Below, one piece after another: positions 41,684-51,659 of a DNA stretch of 64,000 nucleotides. A program made the translations under genes and the position numbers. The stretch covers positions 196,001-260,000 of the forward strand of contig QCOG01000002.1 of NCBI GenBank assembly GCA_003213015.1, given 5' to 3'. Every line of letters begins with the position of its first letter. Within the stretch, counting starts at the first letter, position 1. The notes beneath the pieces are model-generated. The model had not been told where the DNA came from, did not search any database, and saw only the letters and a program-made list of their open reading frames with translations. Source of the DNA: Pelagibacteraceae bacterium AG-430-F16. GTDB taxonomy: Bacteria; Pseudomonadota; Alphaproteobacteria; Pelagibacterales; Pelagibacteraceae.

Positions 41684-42004
41684 GTGAGTGTTCAAAAAGC
41701 AAAATTTTCAATTGGTGACGTTGTGAAGCACAAGCACTTTGATTTCAGAGGCGTTATTTACGATGTAGACTTTGAGTTTAATAATTCTGAAGAATGGTAT
41801 GAGTCAATACCCAAAAATGTGAGACCTAGAAAAGACCAACCATTTTATCATCTATTAGCTGAAAATGAGGATGTAACTTATGAAGCATACGTTTCTGAGC
41901 AAAATCTTCTTAAAGACGAATCAAAAGAACCAATTAAACATCCATTGATTAATGAGATATTTTCTGGAAAAAAAGGCTCTTCATACTTCAAACAGTCAAA
42001 TTAA
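41684..42004 (+). CDS. hspQ: Heat shock protein HspQ
   Basis: KFSIGDVVKHKHFDFRGVIYDVDFEF...RKDQPFYHLLAENEDVTYEAYVSEQNL. Confidence 0.93.
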   Translation: MSVQKAKFSIGDVVKHKHFDFRGVIYDVDFEFNNSEEWYESIPKNVRPRKDQPFYHLLAENEDVTYEAYVSEQNLLKDESKEPIKHPLINEIFSGKKGSSYFKQSN

Positions 42005-42042
42005 TTAGCAGGGTCATCATTTAAACACAATTCTCTCAAATC

Positions 42043-42130
42043 TTAGACATACCTTTGGTCTAAAATATACACACTGATCAAGGATGTTAAATATTTCCCA
42101 ACATTATCTCCCTCAACGTTCTTGATCAGT
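42043..42130 (+). ncRNA. Candidate structured intergenic element (two hairpins) between hspQ and ccmC
   Basis: TTAGAC-9nt-GTCTAA (42043-42063) and ACTGATCAAGGATGTT ... AACGTTCTTGATCAGT (42073-42130, 16 bp with two G-U pairs); strand ambiguous. Confidence 0.4.
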
Positions 42131-42167
42131 TAATTTCTTTATAATAAAATCTTTTTTAATTACAAAA

Positions 42168-42875
42168 ATGTTGAACAAAATTTTCGAAATATTAAAAATA
42201 ATTTCACTCTCAAAATTAACGAGAATAATTGTATTTTCTCTTTTCGTTATATTCCTTACACTTGGTCTATTCGAGTCTTTATTGTTATCCCCAGAAGATT
42301 ATATTCAAAGTGATGCAGTGAGAATTATGTATGTACATGTTCCAGCAGCATGGATTTCGTTAGGAATATTTTCATTTATAGCCTTCCTATCTTTAGGTAT
42401 TTTTATTTTTAAAAATAAAAATTTTGTTATCATTGCAAAAAGCTTTGCTCCATCAGGCTTAGTTTTTAACCTTATTGCTTTAGTGACGGGTTCTATTTGG
42501 GGTAAACCAACATGGGGAACATGGTGGGCTTGGGATCCTAGAATTACTTCAATGTTGGTGCTATTTTTGTTTTATACTCTTTATATTGTATCATGGAGAT
42601 TATTTGAGAATGATAAAGCTGCAAAAATTTCGAGTTTAGTGGCCATTGCTGGTTTTGTTAATGTGCCTATAATTAAATTTTCTGTAGATTGGTGGGCGAG
42701 TCTTCACCAACCGTCTTCAGTTAAAATTCTTTCCGAAACTACAATTCATTCCTCGATGTTGACACCATTATTGCTCATGACTGCGGCATTTGCACTATTC
42801 TCAGTATTAATTTTTTTAATGAAATATAATATAGAATTGATAAAGATTAAGACTAAAGGATTAGATAGATTGTGA
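42168..42875 (+). CDS. ccmC: Heme exporter protein CcmC
   Basis: RIMYVHVPAAWISLG, GKPTWGTWWAWDPRITSML, WWASLHQPSSV. Confidence 0.95.
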   Translation: MLNKIFEILKIISLSKLTRIIVFSLFVIFLTLGLFESLLLSPEDYIQSDAVRIMYVHVPAAWISLGIFSFIAFLSLGIFIFKNKNFVIIAKSFAPSGLVFNLIALVTGSIWGKPTWGTWWAWDPRITSMLVLFLFYTLYIVSWRLFENDKAAKISSLVAIAGFVNVPIIKFSVDWWASLHQPSSVKILSETTIHSSMLTPLLLMTAAFALFSVLIFLMKYNIELIKIKTKGLDRL

Positions 42876-43102
42876 TTAACTTAATATTAATGAATGGATA
42901 CGGATTGTTTGTGTGGTCATCTTTTGCATTTACACTAACAAATTTCTTTGGATTGTACGTAATAATTAACCGACAATTAATAAAAGAAAATAAAAAATTT
43001 GAATTAAAATTTAATCAATTAGAAAAAAACAAATATACAGAGGCCTATAAACAAAGAACTAACCAGGTATTAGTTTCTAGCAACGCTGCACAAAAAATTT
43101 AA
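42872..43102 (+). CDS. ccmD: Heme exporter protein CcmD
   Basis: MNGYGLFVWSSFAFTL; between ccmC and ccmE. Confidence 0.85.
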   Translation: MINLILMNGYGLFVWSSFAFTLTNFFGLYVIINRQLIKENKKFELKFNQLEKNKYTEAYKQRTNQVLVSSNAAQKI

Positions 43103-43111
43103 TCTAAAATA

Positions 43112-43528
43112 ATGTACAGCAAAAAAGTTAAGTTAAGATTGTTATTCATCGTTGTATTTTTAACATTAATAGTACTTACTACATTCATAGTCTTTAAAGT
43201 TTTAAAAGATAATGTTGTATACTTTAAATCTCCAAGTGAAATTAATCTTCAAATGGAGATTTCAAAAAAGAAAATTAGAGTTGGTGGTATGGTAAAAAAA
43301 AATTCAGTAAAAATGAACAACAATAAAATTGATTTTATAATTACTGATTTTAAAAATGAACTCTATGTAACTTTTTCTGGGACAGTTCCAAATTTATTTG
43401 AAGAAGAAAAGGGAGTTGTAGCAGAAGGATTTCTCAATGATAAAAAATTTTTGATAGCAGATAAAATTTTGGCAAAGCATGATGAAAATTATATGCCGCC
43501 AGAAGTTAAAAAATCTTTAGGAGAATAA
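43112..43528 (+). CDS. ccmE: Cytochrome c maturation chaperone CcmE
   Basis: RLLFIVVFL...[13 protein letters not shown]...[32 protein letters not shown]...[13 protein letters not shown]. Confidence 0.95.
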   Translation: MYSKKVKLRLLFIVVFLTLIVLTTFIVFKVLKDNVVYFKSPSEINLQMEISKKKIRVGGMVKKNSVKMNNNKIDFIITDFKNELYVTFSGTVPNLFEEEKGVVAEGFLNDKKFLIADKILAKHDENYMPPEVKKSLGE

Positions 43529-43529
43529 A

Positions 43530-45416
43530 TTGATTATTTCACAACTAGGATATTATTCACTAATTTTTGGTTTATTAACATCGATTTTAATTTTTTTTAA
43601 TTCCTCAATTCAAATAAAAAAAAATAACTCAGTTATTTCTAATAAAACCACTGGTTTGATTGGTTTTCAGTTTTTTTTTGTCATCATATCTTTCATTTCT
43701 TTAATTTACTCTTTTATCATTTCAGATTTTAGTAACGAAACAGTTTATAACAACTCTCATACAACAAAGCCTTTGTTTTACAAAATTACTGGAACTTGGG
43801 GGAATCATGAAGGCAGTTTGCTTCTATGGTTATTAGTTTTAACGGGTGTGTTATTAGGATTTATTTTTAAATCCAAAAATGAACCGAACAATTACAGACA
43901 GCTAACTATATTATTTCATCAAATAATAGTAATTGGCTTTTTTGTCTTTATTTTAAAAACATCAAATCCATTTAATGAAATTTTTCCTGTCGCAACAGAA
44001 GGACTTGGTCTTAACCCTATTTTACAAGATCCTGCATTAGGTATTCATCCTCCAATTTTATACCTAGGTTATGTTGGAACATCGATAATTTTTTCAGCTG
44101 CTTTAGCTTCCATGATTTGTAGTCATGTGAATAAAAGTTGGGCTAAAGAAATAAAATTTTGGATTTTATTTTCTTGGTTTTTTTTAACGGGCGGAATTCT
44201 CCTGGGTTCTATTTGGGCATATTATGAGCTTGGATGGGGTGGGTTTTGGTTTTGGGACCCTGTTGAAAATGTATCTCTAATGCCGTGGTTAAGTTTAACC
44301 GCTTTACTTCATTGTGTTGTTACTTTGGAAAAAAGAGAACTTTTTAAAAATTGGACAATTGTTTTATGTATAATCACTTTTGCACTCAGTATGGCGGGAA
44401 CTTTTTTGGTGAGATCTGGTATTTTAAACTCTGTTCATACTTTTGCGAATGATCCATCTAGAGGGATTTATATATTAACTTTTTTATTAGTTTTAGTTTT
44501 ATTATCTTTTGTAGTTTTTGTAATTTATGAAAATAAAAATTTTGTTCAGAAAAGTGAAATTTTTGCATGGAGTAAAGAAACTTCAATTTTAATAAATAAT
44601 TGGTTTATATTATATTTTTTAAGCGTTGTTTTAATTGGAACGATTTATCCAATATTTCTGGACGTTATATTAGATGAACAAATTTCAGTAGGACCACCAT
44701 TTTATAATAAACTTATTTTACCTTTTCTTATCCCGTTTGTTCTTTTCATGTCTATTGGTCCAAGTATGAAATGGATTAAAACAAATATCAAGATTGGTGT
44801 TAAAAGTTTCTTCATTATAATGGTTACACTAATTTTGTCTTTCGTCACCATTTACTATATCGGTAGTAAAAATATATTTTTACTTTTATTATTCATTGGA
44901 TTTTTTTACTTACTTCTCAAAAGTTTAGATCAGCTAAGACAGAAAACAAAAAATTTTGCACAAATATTTTCTCATACAGGATTTTCACTTCTGCTTATTT
45001 CTATATTGTTAAATAGTTTTTCATCAAATGAGATAATCAGAAATATTCAAGTTGGAGAAAGTTTTTCTCTTAAAAATGAAAAGATACTTTTCCAAAAAAT
45101 ATTGGTAGAAAAGGAGAAAAATTACGAGTCAATTATAGGTTTTTTTGAAATACTTGACGAGAAAAATAAGATTATCAATCTTCATCCTGAAATAAGAATC
45201 TATAACGAACCAGAAATGGCTACAAGTGAAGCATCTATAAAAACTTCTCTTTTTAAAGATAGATTTATAACAATCAATCTAATTAAAGATCAAAATTTTT
45301 TTAATGTAAGATATCAACATAAGCCATTTATGATTTGGGTATGGATTTCAACTTTAATAATTATGTTAGGAGGGTTGTTTGCAATTTTTAGAAAAAACAA
45401 GGAAGTCAATATTTAG
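43530..45416 (+). CDS. ccmF: Cytochrome c maturation protein CcmF
   Basis: GTWGNHEGSLLLW, NPILQDPALGIHPPILYLGYVG, GWGGFWFWDPVENVSLMPWL; TTG start. Confidence 0.95.
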   Translation: MIISQLGYYSLIFGLLTSILIFFNSSIQIKKNNSVISNKTTGLIGFQFFFVIISFISLIYSFIISDFSNETVYNNSHTTKPLFYKITGTWGNHEGSLLLWLLVLTGVLLGFIFKSKNEPNNYRQLTILFHQIIVIGFFVFILKTSNPFNEIFPVATEGLGLNPILQDPALGIHPPILYLGYVGTSIIFSAALASMICSHVNKSWAKEIKFWILFSWFFLTGGILLGSIWAYYELGWGGFWFWDPVENVSLMPWLSLTALLHCVVTLEKRELFKNWTIVLCIITFALSMAGTFLVRSGILNSVHTFANDPSRGIYILTFLLVLVLLSFVVFVIYENKNFVQKSEIFAWSKETSILINNWFILYFLSVVLIGTIYPIFLDVILDEQISVGPPFYNKLILPFLIPFVLFMSIGPSMKWIKTNIKIGVKSFFIIMVTLILSFVTIYYIGSKNIFLLLLFIGFFYLLLKSLDQLRQKTKNFAQIFSHTGFSLLLISILLNSFSSNEIIRNIQVGESFSLKNEKILFQKILVEKEKNYESIIGFFEILDEKNKIINLHPEIRIYNEPEMATSEASIKTSLFKDRFITINLIKDQNFFNVRYQHKPFMIWVWISTLIIMLGGLFAIFRKNKEVNI

Positions 45417-45921
45417 TTTAATCATTTTAGTTCTTCTAATATCATCTTTTTTTATATTTAAGTTTGCCCTTCAAAAGGAAAAAATTTATTCCCCAAATAT
45501 TACAGATAATCAAATTTTTACAGATTTTGAAGTTATTGATCTTATAGAGGAAAAAAAAATAAATTTTGATAAAGTACTTTTTGGAAAAAACTTTTATTTG
45601 ATTAACATTTGGTCTTCTTGGTGCGAGCCTTGTAAGGATGAAAGCGAATATCTTTTAGAATTAAAAAATGATACTTCAATTATGATGATTGGAATAAATT
45701 ATAAAGACAAAAAAATAAATGCCTTAAACTTCTTAAAATTGTACGGAGATCCATTTGATCAAATCTTTATTGATAAACAGGGAACGGTATCAATTAATTT
45801 TGGCGCTTACGGGGTTCCAGAAACACTTTTAATTAATGAGGATAATAAAGTGTTGAAAAAATATATAGGTCCATTAAATGACGGGGATGTTTATGAAATC
45901 AAAAATATTACAAACAATTAA
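45379..45921 (+). CDS. ccmG: Thiol:disulfide interchange protein CcmG/DsbE
   Basis: NIWSSWCEPCKDE, FGAYGVPETLLI; overlaps ccmF by 38 bp. Confidence 0.93.
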   Translation: MQFLEKTRKSIFSLIILVLLISSFFIFKFALQKEKIYSPNITDNQIFTDFEVIDLIEEKKINFDKVLFGKNFYLINIWSSWCEPCKDESEYLLELKNDTSIMMIGINYKDKKINALNFLKLYGDPFDQIFIDKQGTVSINFGAYGVPETLLINEDNKVLKKYIGPLNDGDVYEIKNITNN

Positions 45922-46282
45922 AATTTTAATAATTTTTATTTTAATTTCTTTTAATTTAAAAAATATTGCTATCGCATTAACTTTTCCTGAAGAGCAAACT
46001 ATAAACATTACTAAAAATCTGAGATGTTTAATTTGCCAGGGTCAAACAATTCACGAGTCTAACTCAGATTTTGCTGAAAGTATGAAAAAATATATTAAAG
46101 GCGAATTAGAGAACGGGAAAACCGATGAGGAAATATTTTCATCTCTTGTTGAGAAATACGGCCAGTGGATAGTATATGATCCAGGTATATCAAGAAATAC
46201 CCTTTTATTGTGGGCTTTGCCCTTATTGTTATTTTTAGTTGGAGGTGCCATAATAGGAAAAAGAATTTTAAAAAAAATATGA
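45878..46282 (+). CDS. ccmH: Cytochrome c maturation protein CcmH
   Basis: KNLRCLICQGQTIHESNSDFAESM...YGQWIVYDPG. Confidence 0.93.
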   Translation: MTGMFMKSKILQTIKILIIFILISFNLKNIAIALTFPEEQTINITKNLRCLICQGQTIHESNSDFAESMKKYIKGELENGKTDEEIFSSLVEKYGQWIVYDPGISRNTLLLWALPLLLFLVGGAIIGKRILKKI

Positions 46283-46797
46283 ATAAAATAACAGTAAAAA
46301 TTTTAATAGCTATTATAATACTTTTTGGACTTACTAAGAGCGTTTATACCGATGAATTAAAGCCCAAAGATAATCATCAATTTAGTTTTTTTTCAGGAAT
46401 CTTTGATTTTAGTGATAAAGGAAAAAATTCTGAGATAATTGGTGTACAACATTTAAATGAGAATTTATTCAGAGATAGTTTTTTAGGTAAAATTAGACCA
46501 GTTACGGGATTTATGATGACAGCAGACTCTGCAAGTTATTTTTATACAGGAATTCAGGCAGAATATGATTTAGGAAAATTAAATATTACACCAAGTTTTA
46601 CACCCGGTTTGTATTCTGAAGGCGATGGAAAAGACTTGGGTCACCCTATAGAATTTAAAAGTGAGCTTCAACTTTCACTTGATGTTTCACCAAATTCTGA
46701 GCTTGGTTTCTCATACAATCACTTATCAAATGCAAGTTTAGGGGAAAAAAATCCTGGGGCAAATAGTTATATGTTCAATTTTATGAAAAGTTTTTAA
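46279..46797 (+). CDS. Acyloxyacyl hydrolase / PagL-like lipid A deacylase
   Basis: MNKITVKILIAI signal; YNHLSNASLGEKNPGANSY resembles PagL HxSN motif; start moved from 46210 to ATG overlapping ccmH stop. Confidence 0.75.
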   Translation: MNKITVKILIAIIILFGLTKSVYTDELKPKDNHQFSFFSGIFDFSDKGKNSEIIGVQHLNENLFRDSFLGKIRPVTGFMMTADSASYFYTGIQAEYDLGKLNITPSFTPGLYSEGDGKDLGHPIEFKSELQLSLDVSPNSELGFSYNHLSNASLGEKNPGANSYMFNFMKSF

Positions 46798-46806
46798 ATT
46801 GTACTT

Positions 46807-47958
46807 ATGAGACTTTCAAATTGTCATAATTTTAGAGATTTTAGAAAACTAGCTAAAAAAAAACTCCCATCACCTATATTCCATTATATTGATGGTGCGG
46901 CGGATGATGAAATTACTTATGCTAGAAACACAAGTGCATTTGACGATGTAGATTTAGTTCCAAATGTTTTAAGAGGTGTTGAGAATGTTGATTTATCAAC
47001 AACTATATTTGGAAAAAAACTTGATCTACCTTTTTATTGTTCACCTACAGCACTTCAAAGACTTTTTCATTATGATGGGGAGAGAGCAGTTGGAAAAGCA
47101 GCCCAAAAATTTAATACAATGTTTGGAGTTTCTGCTTTAGCTACAGTCAGTGTAGAGGAGATATCATCAATGATAGATACTCCTAAGATGTTTCAATTTT
47201 ATTTTCATAAAGATAGAGGATTAAATACTTCTTGTTTGGAAAGAGCAAAAGCTGCAAAATTTGATGTCATGGCCTTAACAGTTGATACTATTACTGGAGG
47301 AAATCGTGAAAGAGATTTGAGAACTGGTTTTACATCTCCTCCTAAGTTAACATTATCAAGTTTATTTAGTTTTGCTACTAAACCAATGTGGGGAATAAAT
47401 TATTTAACAAAAGGTAAATTTGAATTACCTCATCTTCAAGATTTCGTAAAAGAGGGTACAAGCACTAACTCTTCAATTGGAAGTTATTTTTCCACAATGT
47501 TGGATCAATCTATGAATTGGAAAGATGCAGAAAAACTTTGTTCTCAATGGGGGGGTCATTTTGCATTAAAAGGTATTATGAGTGTCGAAGATGCCAAAAA
47601 GGCTGTTGATATTGGATGTACAGGGATAATGGTTTCAAACCATGGAGGAAGACAACTTGATGGCTCAAGATCTCCTTTCGATCAACTTGCAGAAATTGTA
47701 GATGCAGTTGGAGATAAATTAGATGTTATCTGTGAGGGTGGATTTCAAAGAGGAACACACATGCTAAAAGCTTTATCTCTTGGTGCTAAGGCCTGTGCAG
47801 GAGGAAGATTATATCTTTACGCTTTAGCTGCAGCGGGTCAAGCAGGTGTTGAAAGGGCTTTAGGACAATACAAAGCAGAATTACAAAGAAATATGAAATT
47901 AATGGGATGTACAAAAATTTCAGATCTCAATAGAAGCAATTTAAGATTTAGAAGATAA
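46807..47958 (+). CDS. FMN-dependent alpha-hydroxy acid dehydrogenase (L-lactate dehydrogenase-like)
   Basis: FHYIDGAADDEITYARN, GITGGNRERDLR-like stretch, GIMVSNHGGRQLDGSRSPFD. Confidence 0.92.
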   Translation: MRLSNCHNFRDFRKLAKKKLPSPIFHYIDGAADDEITYARNTSAFDDVDLVPNVLRGVENVDLSTTIFGKKLDLPFYCSPTALQRLFHYDGERAVGKAAQKFNTMFGVSALATVSVEEISSMIDTPKMFQFYFHKDRGLNTSCLERAKAAKFDVMALTVDTITGGNRERDLRTGFTSPPKLTLSSLFSFATKPMWGINYLTKGKFELPHLQDFVKEGTSTNSSIGSYFSTMLDQSMNWKDAEKLCSQWGGHFALKGIMSVEDAKKAVDIGCTGIMVSNHGGRQLDGSRSPFDQLAEIVDAVGDKLDVICEGGFQRGTHMLKALSLGAKACAGGRLYLYALAAAGQAGVERALGQYKAELQRNMKLMGCTKISDLNRSNLRFRR

Positions 47959-47997
47959 AGAGTTGAATAGTCCGAAATTAATTTATAGAATAATTTT

Positions 47998-49161
47998 ATG
48001 AAACTAGCTAGAAGCCTAGATAGGTTAGGAACCGAGTCTGCATTTACAGTCCTTGCAGAAGCAAAAAAATTGGAGGCTCAAGGCAAACCCATGATCCATT
48101 TAGGATTAGGTCAACCAGATTTTAAAACTCCAAAACATGTTGTTGAAGCAGCCAAGAAAGCACTTGATGATGGACATCATGGATATGTAATGTCAAATGG
48201 TATTCCTGAATGTCGTCAGGCAGTGACCAGGTGGATAAAAAAACGTTACAATGTTGATATTGATTTTAACAGAATTCTCATTATGCCAGGTGGAAAACCT
48301 ACCATGAGCTATGCTATCCAATGTTTTGGTGAACCTGGAGCAGAAATAGTACATCCTACACCTGCATTCCCAATATACGAGTCGATGATAAATTATACTG
48401 GCTCAACATCTGTGCCTTATGATTTAACAGAAGACAAAGATTTAAAATTCAACCCAGATAAAATATTATCTTTAATTACTGACAAGACTAGATTGCTAGT
48501 CCTAATTAATCCAAACAATCCCACAGGAAGTTTTGTTGAAAAAAAAGACATTGATTTCTTAGCTGATGGTTTAAAAAAATATCCACATGTAACAATATTA
48601 AGTGACGAAATTTATAGCAGACAAATTTTTGATAATAAAGAAATGCCATCTTTTTTCCATTATCCAGAATTAAGAGAAAGATTGATTGTTTTAGAGGGAT
48701 GGAGTAAAGCTTATTCAATGACAGGTTGGAGACTTGGTTGGAGTTTTTGGCCTCAACACTTAATAGAGCATGTCAATAAATTATTAATAAATAGCGTTTC
48801 ATGTGTTAATGCTGCAGCTCAGTATGCAGGTATTGCTGCATTAGATGGACCAGATGACTCAATCAATGCAATGATGGAAAAATTTACTCAAAGGAGAGAT
48901 TTGATATATAAAGGGTTAAATGATTTACCAGGTGTCGAATGTAGCTTACCAGGCGGTGCATTTTATGCATTTCCAAAAGTAATTGGAACTGGCATGAACG
49001 GTGCTGAATTTGCAAGGAAGGCTATGCATGAAGCAGGAGTAGCAATAGTTCCTGGATCAGCTTTTGGTGAAACTTGCCAAAATTATGTTAGATTCAGTTT
49101 CGCTGCATCAAGAGATAATATTTCTCAAGCTTTAGAAAATATCAAAAAAATGCTGAAATAG
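47998..49161 (+). CDS. Class I/II PLP-dependent aminotransferase
   Basis: HLGLGQPDFKTPKHVVEAAKKAL, LINPNNPTGSF, SDEIYSRQIF, EGWSKAYSMTGWRLGW. Confidence 0.95.
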   Translation: MKLARSLDRLGTESAFTVLAEAKKLEAQGKPMIHLGLGQPDFKTPKHVVEAAKKALDDGHHGYVMSNGIPECRQAVTRWIKKRYNVDIDFNRILIMPGGKPTMSYAIQCFGEPGAEIVHPTPAFPIYESMINYTGSTSVPYDLTEDKDLKFNPDKILSLITDKTRLLVLINPNNPTGSFVEKKDIDFLADGLKKYPHVTILSDEIYSRQIFDNKEMPSFFHYPELRERLIVLEGWSKAYSMTGWRLGWSFWPQHLIEHVNKLLINSVSCVNAAAQYAGIAALDGPDDSINAMMEKFTQRRDLIYKGLNDLPGVECSLPGGAFYAFPKVIGTGMNGAEFARKAMHEAGVAIVPGSAFGETCQNYVRFSFAASRDNISQALENIKKMLK

Positions 49162-49204
49162 TTTTAATAGTATTTCCAAAAGATATTAGATAATATCAAA
49201 TTTT

Positions 49205-50578
49205 ATGAATATCATTCTTCAGCAAGAATTAAAAAAAATTTTGAATGGCAGATTTTCTCAATCAGAGTCTACTCGCTTAAATTATTCTAGAGGAGAAGAT
49301 ACTTACGATCCAATTTTATCTAAAGCAGTAGCTTTTCCAGAAACAAATGAAGAAGTGTCAAAAATACTAAAGCTTTGCAATGAATATAAAGTACCAGTCG
49401 TTCCTTTTGGAACTGGCACATCCCTTGAAGGAAATGTAGTTGGTAATGATAAAGGAATAACAATTTCTTTAGAAAAAATGAATAAGATTTTAAGTGTTAA
49501 CACCCAAGATTTTGACTGCAGGGTTCAGGCATGTGTAACAAGAGAACAACTAAACGATTATTTAAGAGAAGATGGCATCTTTTTCCCAATTGACCCTGGT
49601 GCAAACGCTGCAATAGGGGGCATGGCTTCTACATCTGCCTCCGGAACAATGGCAGTTAAATACGGTACAATGAAAACCGTTATAACCGGTTTAACCGTTG
49701 TTCTTCCAAATGGTGAAATAATGAATACAGGAGGAAGAACAAAAAAAACTTCTGCTGGTTATAATTTAACAAATTTATTTGTAGGATCAGAAGGCACTTT
49801 AGGAGTAATTACTGAAGTTCAATTAAGATTATCCCCTATTCCAGAAAGTATAATGAGTGCTGTATGTCACTTTCCGTCCTTAGAAGATGCAGTAAAAACT
49901 GCTCAAGAAGTTATCCAATATGGTATCCAAATTGCGAGAATTGAAATGCTAAATAAAGATCAAATGGAAATAAGCATAAACTATTCAAAATTGGAGGATG
50001 TTAAAGCACTCCCAACCTTATTTTTTGAATTTCATGGTTCAGAGATATCAAATAAAGAGTCTATCAAGACTGTGGAAGAATTATCTAAAAATAATAATGG
50101 AAGTTCATTCAAGTGGGCAAAAAGTTTAGAGGAAAGAAATAAATTATGGAAAGCAAGATGGGATGTATATTACTCAGTCAAAGCTTTAATAGATAATGGT
50201 AGGGTTTATTCAACAGATGTTTGTCTACCTATTTCAAAAATAACTGAATGCGTGAAATTTGCAGAAGAAGAGGTTAAAAAATTTGGATTAAGAGCCCCAA
50301 TGGTAGGTCACTTAGGAGATGGAAATTTTCATGTCTTGCTTCCCTATAATCCTGAAAAAAAAGAAACTTATGAGAAGATAAGAAAATTTAGTGATCTTTT
50401 GATTGAAAAAACATTAGAGCTTCAAGGAACGATCACTGGCGAACATGGAGTAGGATTACATAAAAAAGAGTATCTTAAAAAAGAACACGCAGATAATCTT
50501 CCAACGATGAAATTAATTAAAAGAACTATGGATCCAAATAATATAATGAATCCCGGTAAAATTTTTGATCTAAATTGA
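49205..50578 (+). CDS. FAD-binding oxidase, GlcD / D-lactate dehydrogenase-like
   Basis: VPVVPFGTGTSLEGNVVG, DPGANAAIGGMASTSASGTMAVKYGTM, GSEGTLGVITE, GHLGDGNFH, GEHGVGLHK. Confidence 0.94.
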   Translation: MNIILQQELKKILNGRFSQSESTRLNYSRGEDTYDPILSKAVAFPETNEEVSKILKLCNEYKVPVVPFGTGTSLEGNVVGNDKGITISLEKMNKILSVNTQDFDCRVQACVTREQLNDYLREDGIFFPIDPGANAAIGGMASTSASGTMAVKYGTMKTVITGLTVVLPNGEIMNTGGRTKKTSAGYNLTNLFVGSEGTLGVITEVQLRLSPIPESIMSAVCHFPSLEDAVKTAQEVIQYGIQIARIEMLNKDQMEISINYSKLEDVKALPTLFFEFHGSEISNKESIKTVEELSKNNNGSSFKWAKSLEERNKLWKARWDVYYSVKALIDNGRVYSTDVCLPISKITECVKFAEEEVKKFGLRAPMVGHLGDGNFHVLLPYNPEKKETYEKIRKFSDLLIEKTLELQGTITGEHGVGLHKKEYLKKEHADNLPTMKLIKRTMDPNNIMNPGKIFDLN

Positions 50579-50585
50579 ATCCCTT

Positions 50586-51539
50586 ATGAAGAAAATACTA
50601 GTAACTAGAAAATTACTTAATTCGAATGAGGAGAAATTAAAAAAGCTTTATGATGTGAAACTAAATTCAAATGATGAATTATACTCACAAAAAAAATTAA
50701 TAGAAATAAGCCAAGGCTGTGATGGTATCCTTTCTGCGCTGACTGATAAATTAGACAAGGAAACTATAAATTTGTTACCAGATAGTGTTAAAATTCTCTC
50801 AAACTTTGCAGTAGGATTTGGTAATATTGATCTTGAGGCTGCAAAAAAAAGAAATATTACCGTTACAAATACACCAGAAGTCCTAACAGATGCTACAGCA
50901 GAAATAGGTATTCTCTTAATTCTTGGTGCGTGCAGAAGAGCTTCAGAAGGAATAGAGGGAGCAAGAGCTGGAGACTGGAAGTGGTCAGCAAACTATTTGA
51001 TTGGAAAACAGCTGACAGGATCAAGATTAGGTATTCTAGGAATGGGAAGAATTGGTCAAAAAATTGCTAGAATTGCAAAGTCGTTAGGAATGATAATTCA
51101 TTATCATAACAGATCAAAATTAAATTCTGAAAAAGAGCAAGGCGCTATCTATCATGAAAAATTAGAAAGTTTGTTGTCTGTTTCTGATGTCCTCTCAGTT
51201 TGTTGTCCAGCTTCAAAAGAAACAATTAACTTAATCAATAAAGATAGTTTAGAGCTTTTACCAAAAGGTGCAGTTGTTACCAATGTTGCAAGGGGAGATA
51301 TTGTAGATGATGAAGCTTTAATAGATGCATTAAATAGAAGAAAAGTTTATGCGGTTGGGTTGGATGTCTACAAAAATGAACCAAATTTAAATCCTGGGTA
51401 TTTAAAACACAAAAGTGCTTTTATTCTTCCTCACTTAGGTAGCGCCACGAAAGAAACCAGAACCGCAATGGCAAATCTAGCCATCGATAATATCACAGAA
51501 TTTTTCCAAACAGGTGCGTGTAAAAATAAAGTAAACTAG
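50586..51539 (+). CDS. D-isomer specific 2-hydroxyacid dehydrogenase (glyoxylate/hydroxypyruvate reductase-like)
   Basis: LGILGMGRIGQKIARIAKSLGM, NVARGDIVDDEALIDAL, GLDVYKNEP, LPHLGSATKETR. Confidence 0.93.
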   Translation: MKKILVTRKLLNSNEEKLKKLYDVKLNSNDELYSQKKLIEISQGCDGILSALTDKLDKETINLLPDSVKILSNFAVGFGNIDLEAAKKRNITVTNTPEVLTDATAEIGILLILGACRRASEGIEGARAGDWKWSANYLIGKQLTGSRLGILGMGRIGQKIARIAKSLGMIIHYHNRSKLNSEKEQGAIYHEKLESLLSVSDVLSVCCPASKETINLINKDSLELLPKGAVVTNVARGDIVDDEALIDALNRRKVYAVGLDVYKNEPNLNPGYLKHKSAFILPHLGSATKETRTAMANLAIDNITEFFQTGACKNKVN

Positions 51540-51659
51540 CAAAGTAATACCACTCATAGTTGTAAATAAATTACCTACGCGCGAATTAACAGTAGGACTC
51601 TTTTTCATTATTGTGCTTAAATAGTTTCAAGTTAATTAACTTAACAAGAGGAGAAAATA

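Noticed and set aside
46210-46278. Extended N-terminus of the PagL-like ORF
   Set aside because: Overlaps ccmH in another frame; a good signal peptide starts at the ATG at 46279
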